NCBI GenBank assembly: GCA_007118655.1
Contig: SKRE01000129.1
Span: 1-33,180 of the forward strand
Direction of reading: 5' to 3'
Source: Clostridiales bacterium
GTDB taxonomy: Bacteria > Bacillota > Clostridia > Peptostreptococcales > T1SED10-28
DNA: 33,180 bases
Shown in pieces: positions 30,258 to 33,180 of this stretch; within the stretch, counting starts at the first letter, position 1, and each line of letters opens with the position of its first letter. The position numbers and the translations under genes were made by a program. The notes beneath the pieces were generated by a model that worked only from the letters and a program-made list of their open reading frames with translations, did no database searches and was not told the DNA's origin.

Positions 30258-31811
30258 ATGATACAAAGAAAATTCGGTTCATTAATGGGACGGGTGCCCC
30301 CGAATCCCTATTTAGCCATAATCAGTATATTTGTGGCATTGTTTATGAGCATTCCCATAATTTACGTGGGAATCCGGGGACTCTTCGCCGGAAGTGAGCG
30401 ATGGCTTCGGCTGCTGGACGGTCGAATTCCGCAGCTGTTGCTTAACACCTTGGGACTTACCGCCGTGGTGGTGTTTTTTTCAACGGTGATCGGCGTCAGT
30501 CTGGCAATTGCAGTGACTCGATGCAATATACCGGGAAGAAAACTTTTTTCCTGGCTGCTGGTGCTGCCCTTAATTATCCCCCCTTATGTGGGCGCGGTCA
30601 CCTATGTGATGATTTTCGGGCCCATGGGACCCTTAGGGAGTTGGTTTCAAATTTACTCATTTTCCGGAGTGGCCTTTGTATTGACGATTTTTACGTATCC
30701 CTACGTATTTTTAGTGGTGCGTTCCGCCTTAAAACGGATGAACCGCAATTTGGAAGAAGCGGGCAGGTCTCTTGGACTGGATAATTTAGGGGTGTTTCTT
30801 AAGGTGAATCTACCCCTCCTTCGTCCTTCCATCGGGGCCGGGGCCATTTTAGTGGCCTTATATGTGCTGTCAGATTTTGGAGCCATTTCCATGCTTCGTT
30901 ATAATACCTTTACTTCCGCAATTTACTATCAAATGGGAGGCTACGATAATGTATCCGCCACGATTTTAAGTCTGGTTTTGATCCTGTTAACCGTAGGGGT
31001 GTTATGGTTGGAGGCCAGGGTAGGGCGAAAAAAAGCCTATTTTCAGGCGGACAGCTCCTACCGGAACCTGGAAATTTTAGATATTGGAAAATGGCGCTAC
31101 CCTATTTTGGGGCTGATTATTCTCACCGTCACCGTTACCATTGTGATCCCCATTGGGGTACTCCTTTACTGGGCGGGCATCGGTTTGAATCGAGGGGCCC
31201 TGGACGGAAGATTTTGGGGCTACTTACTGAACAGCCTTCAAGTGTCCCTGCTGGCGGGGGGGCTTTCCATGGTCTTTGCCTTTCCCATTGTGTACTTAAA
31301 GTCCCGGTACCCGTCGAAGTTCACCTCGGTTTTACAACGGCTGAGCTACTCCGGTTATGCCCTGCCCGGGGTCATTGTAGCCCTTGGAATCATCTTTTTG
31401 TTTAATCAGTACATCCCCGTGCTGTACGGAAGCTCCTTTGTGATCGTCATTGCTTACCTGATTCGCTTTTTACCCCAGTCCATGCAGTCCAGCAGCGCTT
31501 CCCTGGAAATGATTCCGCCGAAAATCGATGAAGCGGCGAGAAATCTGGGAGAGCCTTTTTGGAAAGTGATTTTTAAGGTGATTCTTCCCTTAATGCTTCC
31601 GGGACTGTTTGCGGGAGGGGCTTTGGTTTTTGTCAGTTCCATGAAGGAACTGCCCGCAACCCTGCTGCTGCGTCCTCCAAACTTTGATACCCTGGCGGTA
31701 CGGGTTTGGGTAGAGGCCAGTGAGGCCGTGTATCATATGGCGGCCCCGGCAGCGCTGATCATCATTATTGTATCGATTGTTCCGATTAAGTTTTTACTGG
31801 ATAAATATTAA
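30258..31811 (+). CDS. Ferric iron ABC transporter permease, fused two-domain (FbpB-like)
   Basis: About 517 residues with twelve hydrophobic segments in two homologous halves. Each half has the EAA loop that contacts the ATPase: EEAGRSLGLDNLGVFLKVNLPLLRPSI near 175-200 and DEAARNLGEPFWKVIFKVILPLMLPGL near 440-465. This fused layout is characteristic of FbpB/AfuB iron permeases. ATG 30219 is in frame, but it lies in the attenuator loop, while ATG 30258 follows TTAGGAGAG by 6 bases and is chosen. The ATPase gene begins 16 bases after the stop. It forms the membrane channel of the importer. Confidence 0.92.
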   Translation: MIQRKFGSLMGRVPPNPYLAIISIFVALFMSIPIIYVGIRGLFAGSERWLRLLDGRIPQLLLNTLGLTAVVVFFSTVIGVSLAIAVTRCNIPGRKLFSWLLVLPLIIPPYVGAVTYVMIFGPMGPLGSWFQIYSFSGVAFVLTIFTYPYVFLVVRSALKRMNRNLEEAGRSLGLDNLGVFLKVNLPLLRPSIGAGAILVALYVLSDFGAISMLRYNTFTSAIYYQMGGYDNVSATILSLVLILLTVGVLWLEARVGRKKAYFQADSSYRNLEILDIGKWRYPILGLIILTVTVTIVIPIGVLLYWAGIGLNRGALDGRFWGYLLNSLQVSLLAGGLSMVFAFPIVYLKSRYPSKFTSVLQRLSYSGYALPGVIVALGIIFLFNQYIPVLYGSSFVIVIAYLIRFLPQSMQSSSASLEMIPPKIDEAARNLGEPFWKVIFKVILPLMLPGLFAGGALVFVSSMKELPATLLLRPPNFDTLAVRVWVEASEAVYHMAAPAALIIIIVSIVPIKFLLDKY

Positions 31812-31827
31812 GGGAGGGGTGGAATAA

Positions 31828-32883
31828 ATGGAAACGGCCATTGAATTAAAAGGAATTACGAAGACCTATAAAGGAGAAAAACAGGCGGCGGTTTGTAATG
31901 TCAGCTTGAAAGTTAAACGAGGAAGCATTATCACTCTGTTGGGACCCAGCGGCTGTGGAAAGACCACTACCCTTCGCTTGATTGCCGGTTTTGAACGGCC
32001 GGAATCCGGTGAAATTTATGTGGGAGGCCAACTTATGGCGGGGGAGAAAACCTGGGTTTCCGCAGAAAAAAGAAAAATCGGCATGGTTTTTCAGGATTAT
32101 GCCCTGTTTCCCCATTTGAATGTGGAAGAAAACATCGGCTTCGGCTATCGGGGGAAGGATAAAAAAGAGCGGGTCCAGGAGGTGCTGGAACTGGTGAATC
32201 TCCATGGATTTGAACGAAAAGGGGTGCATCACTTATCCGGAGGGCAGCAGCAGCGGGTGGCCCTGGCTCGAGCCTTGGCAAAACGGCCTGAGGTGATTTT
32301 GCTTGATGAACCCTTCAGCAATTTGGATACGAATCTTAAGCAAACCATGCGAAACGAAGTAAAAAGAATTTTAAAGAAAGCCAATGCCACGGGCATTTTG
32401 GTCAGTCACGATCAAAAAGACGCTTTGGCCATATCCGATGAAATTGTGGTGATGAAAGACGGCATCATTCAGCAAAAGGGAAGTCCGAAAAAGATCTATC
32501 AATTTCCCAACAATGCTTTTGTTGCCGGATTTGTGGGGGAATCCAATATGATGCGGGGGATTGTGCTGCCGGGAAAACGTTGGATTGCAACGGATATCGG
32601 AAAAATTCCCTGCAATCAGTACCATATTATTTCCGAGGGGGAAGAGGTTTTAATATCCCTGCGGCCCAGCGGCTTTGAAATCACCGAGGAGGGAGAAATT
32701 GAAGGGATGGTGGAGTCTTTCAGTTATGTAGGGGAGTATTTGGAAGCGAGAGTAGGGGTGTCAAGTGAGAAAAAAGAAAAGATCTCCCTGCTGGTTTATG
32801 TGCATCCCAATGAAAATCTAAAGCAGGGAGATCTCCTAAAACTTCGGGTTTCAGCTAATTTTGTTTCCGTGGTTAAGAATTGA
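31828..32883 (+). CDS. Ferric iron ABC transporter ATP-binding protein (FbpC-like)
   Basis: A 351-residue importer ATPase with Walker A GPSGCGKTT near 38-46, Q-loop in GMVFQDYALFPHL near 85, signature LSGGQQQRVALARAL near 135, Walker B VILLDEPFSNLD near 155 and the switch histidine in LVSHDQKDAL. The C-terminal 110 residues form a TOBE-type regulatory domain (LISLRPSGFEI and following), as in FbpC. A GGGAGGGG site precedes the ATG. It is the last gene of the operon and powers iron uptake from the cytosolic face. FbpC assignment relies on the receptor and the fused permease. The domain alone would also fit other polyamine/sulfate-class ATPases. Confidence 0.93.
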   Translation: METAIELKGITKTYKGEKQAAVCNVSLKVKRGSIITLLGPSGCGKTTTLRLIAGFERPESGEIYVGGQLMAGEKTWVSAEKRKIGMVFQDYALFPHLNVEENIGFGYRGKDKKERVQEVLELVNLHGFERKGVHHLSGGQQQRVALARALAKRPEVILLDEPFSNLDTNLKQTMRNEVKRILKKANATGILVSHDQKDALAISDEIVVMKDGIIQQKGSPKKIYQFPNNAFVAGFVGESNMMRGIVLPGKRWIATDIGKIPCNQYHIISEGEEVLISLRPSGFEITEEGEIEGMVESFSYVGEYLEARVGVSSEKKEKISLLVYVHPNENLKQGDLLKLRVSANFVSVVKN

Positions 32884-32908
32884 CTAAAATGGTGGCATCG
32901 GGAATCCG

Positions 32909-33180
32909 CTAAAAGGTAAAGGAATCTCCGGGATCCAGGATTTTCCCCAGGGCTTTTTCCACCCCCGCCACAAAAGCTTTCGGCGAGGCTTCAATAATGG
33001 GGAAGGTATTGTAATGCATGGGGATTGCAATTTTCGGTTCGATGAAATCCACCGCCCGGAGGGCATCTTCCACGTCCATGGTGAAATTTCCCCCGATGGG
33101 CAGTAAAGCCACATCCACTTCCTCAATCTGCAGCAGTTTCATATCATAGGTAAGTCCCGTATCCCCGGCATGATAGAGTT
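32909..33180 (-). CDS. UPF0173 metal-dependent hydrolase (YtkL-like), 5' end outside the window
   Basis: Only the C-terminal 89 or so residues lie in the window. The frame stays open to the right edge, reading [16 protein letters not shown] before [30 protein letters not shown] and a short tail ending GDSFTF. HAGDTG and PMHYNTFP are the later metal-binding motifs of the metallo-beta-lactamase fold as found in YtkL-type proteins, whose substrate is unknown. An internal ATG at 33142 is not the start, because the coding homology extends upstream of it. The gene converges on the iron transporter operon with 25 bases between stops and no clear terminator. Confidence 0.88.
   Translation of the reverse strand, partial: LYHAGDTGLTYDMKLLQIEEVDVALLPIGGNFTMDVEDALRAVDFIEPKIAIPMHYNTFPIIEASPKAFVAGVEKALGKILDPGDSFTF

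Noticed and set aside
31846-32232. A 128-codon minus-strand open frame inside the ATPase gene
   Set aside because: It is antisense to the Walker A to signature region of a clear ABC ATPase and shows no protein family character.

Overview
The window reads as a chromosomal segment of an anaerobic, low-to-medium GC Firmicute of class Clostridia. The basis is a single-chain pyruvate:ferredoxin oxidoreductase, a neelaredoxin-type superoxide reductase, cysteine desulfidase, strong AGGAGG ribosome binding sites with several TTG and GTG starts, GlnK/GlnL-like signalling and a TPP riboswitch of Firmicute form. A secondary (TRAP) transporter, often Na+ driven, would suit a halo- or alkaliphilic lineage such as the Alkaliphilus/Tindallia relatives, but that is inference. 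I see no mobile element, tRNA, rRNA or CRISPR array, and base composition looks even.

Layout. (1) 21-3109: cysteine desulfidase and a sigma-54 enhancer-binding regulator with a four-cysteine sensor region. (2) 3228-6110: a lone ArsR-type repressor with its own promoter and terminator, then cinA overlapping a BaiN/HI0933-type flavoprotein. (3) 6169-11680: an orphan membrane histidine kinase on the minus strand, divergent from pyruvate:ferredoxin oxidoreductase. (4) 11814-18713: a GlnK/GlnL-like two-component system, a TAXI-type TRAP transporter (lipoprotein receptor, DUF1850 protein, fused permease) and a D-glutamate cyclase-family enzyme. (5) 18857-21537: patatin-like phospholipase and cardiolipin synthase. 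(6) 21665-24484, minus strand: superoxide reductase, a TPP-riboswitch-controlled ThiT and a MATE exporter. (7) 24871-28831: glutamate-cysteine ligase, an ATP-grasp ligase of the glutathionylspermidine synthase type and an AI-2E/PerM family membrane protein. (8) 29130-32883: a ferric-iron ABC transporter. (9) 32909-33180, minus strand: the C-terminal part of a UPF0173 metal hydrolase, cut by the window edge.

How they fit together. Region 4 looks like a sense-import-convert module for glutamate or a close relative. The kinase/regulator pair resembles glutamine/glutamate sensors, TAXI receptors include glutamate binders, and the last gene belongs to the family that cyclises D-glutamate to 5-oxo-D-proline. 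Region 7 looks like a two-step route to an unusual low-molecular-weight thiol: gamma-glutamylcysteine is made, then a second ATP-dependent ligase acts where glutathione synthetase would be expected. Regions 1 and 7 both handle cysteine, one breaking it down and one conjugating it.

Regulatory features are clear in places: good sigma-A promoters before arsR, the orphan kinase, thiT and the iron transporter; a complete TPP riboswitch with terminator; and terminator-like hairpins just after both solute-receptor genes, suggesting the receptors are expressed above their permeases. Two unexplained elements stand out: a 9-4-9 perfect inverted repeat at 24614-24635 and a long imperfect hairpin at 28894-28972.
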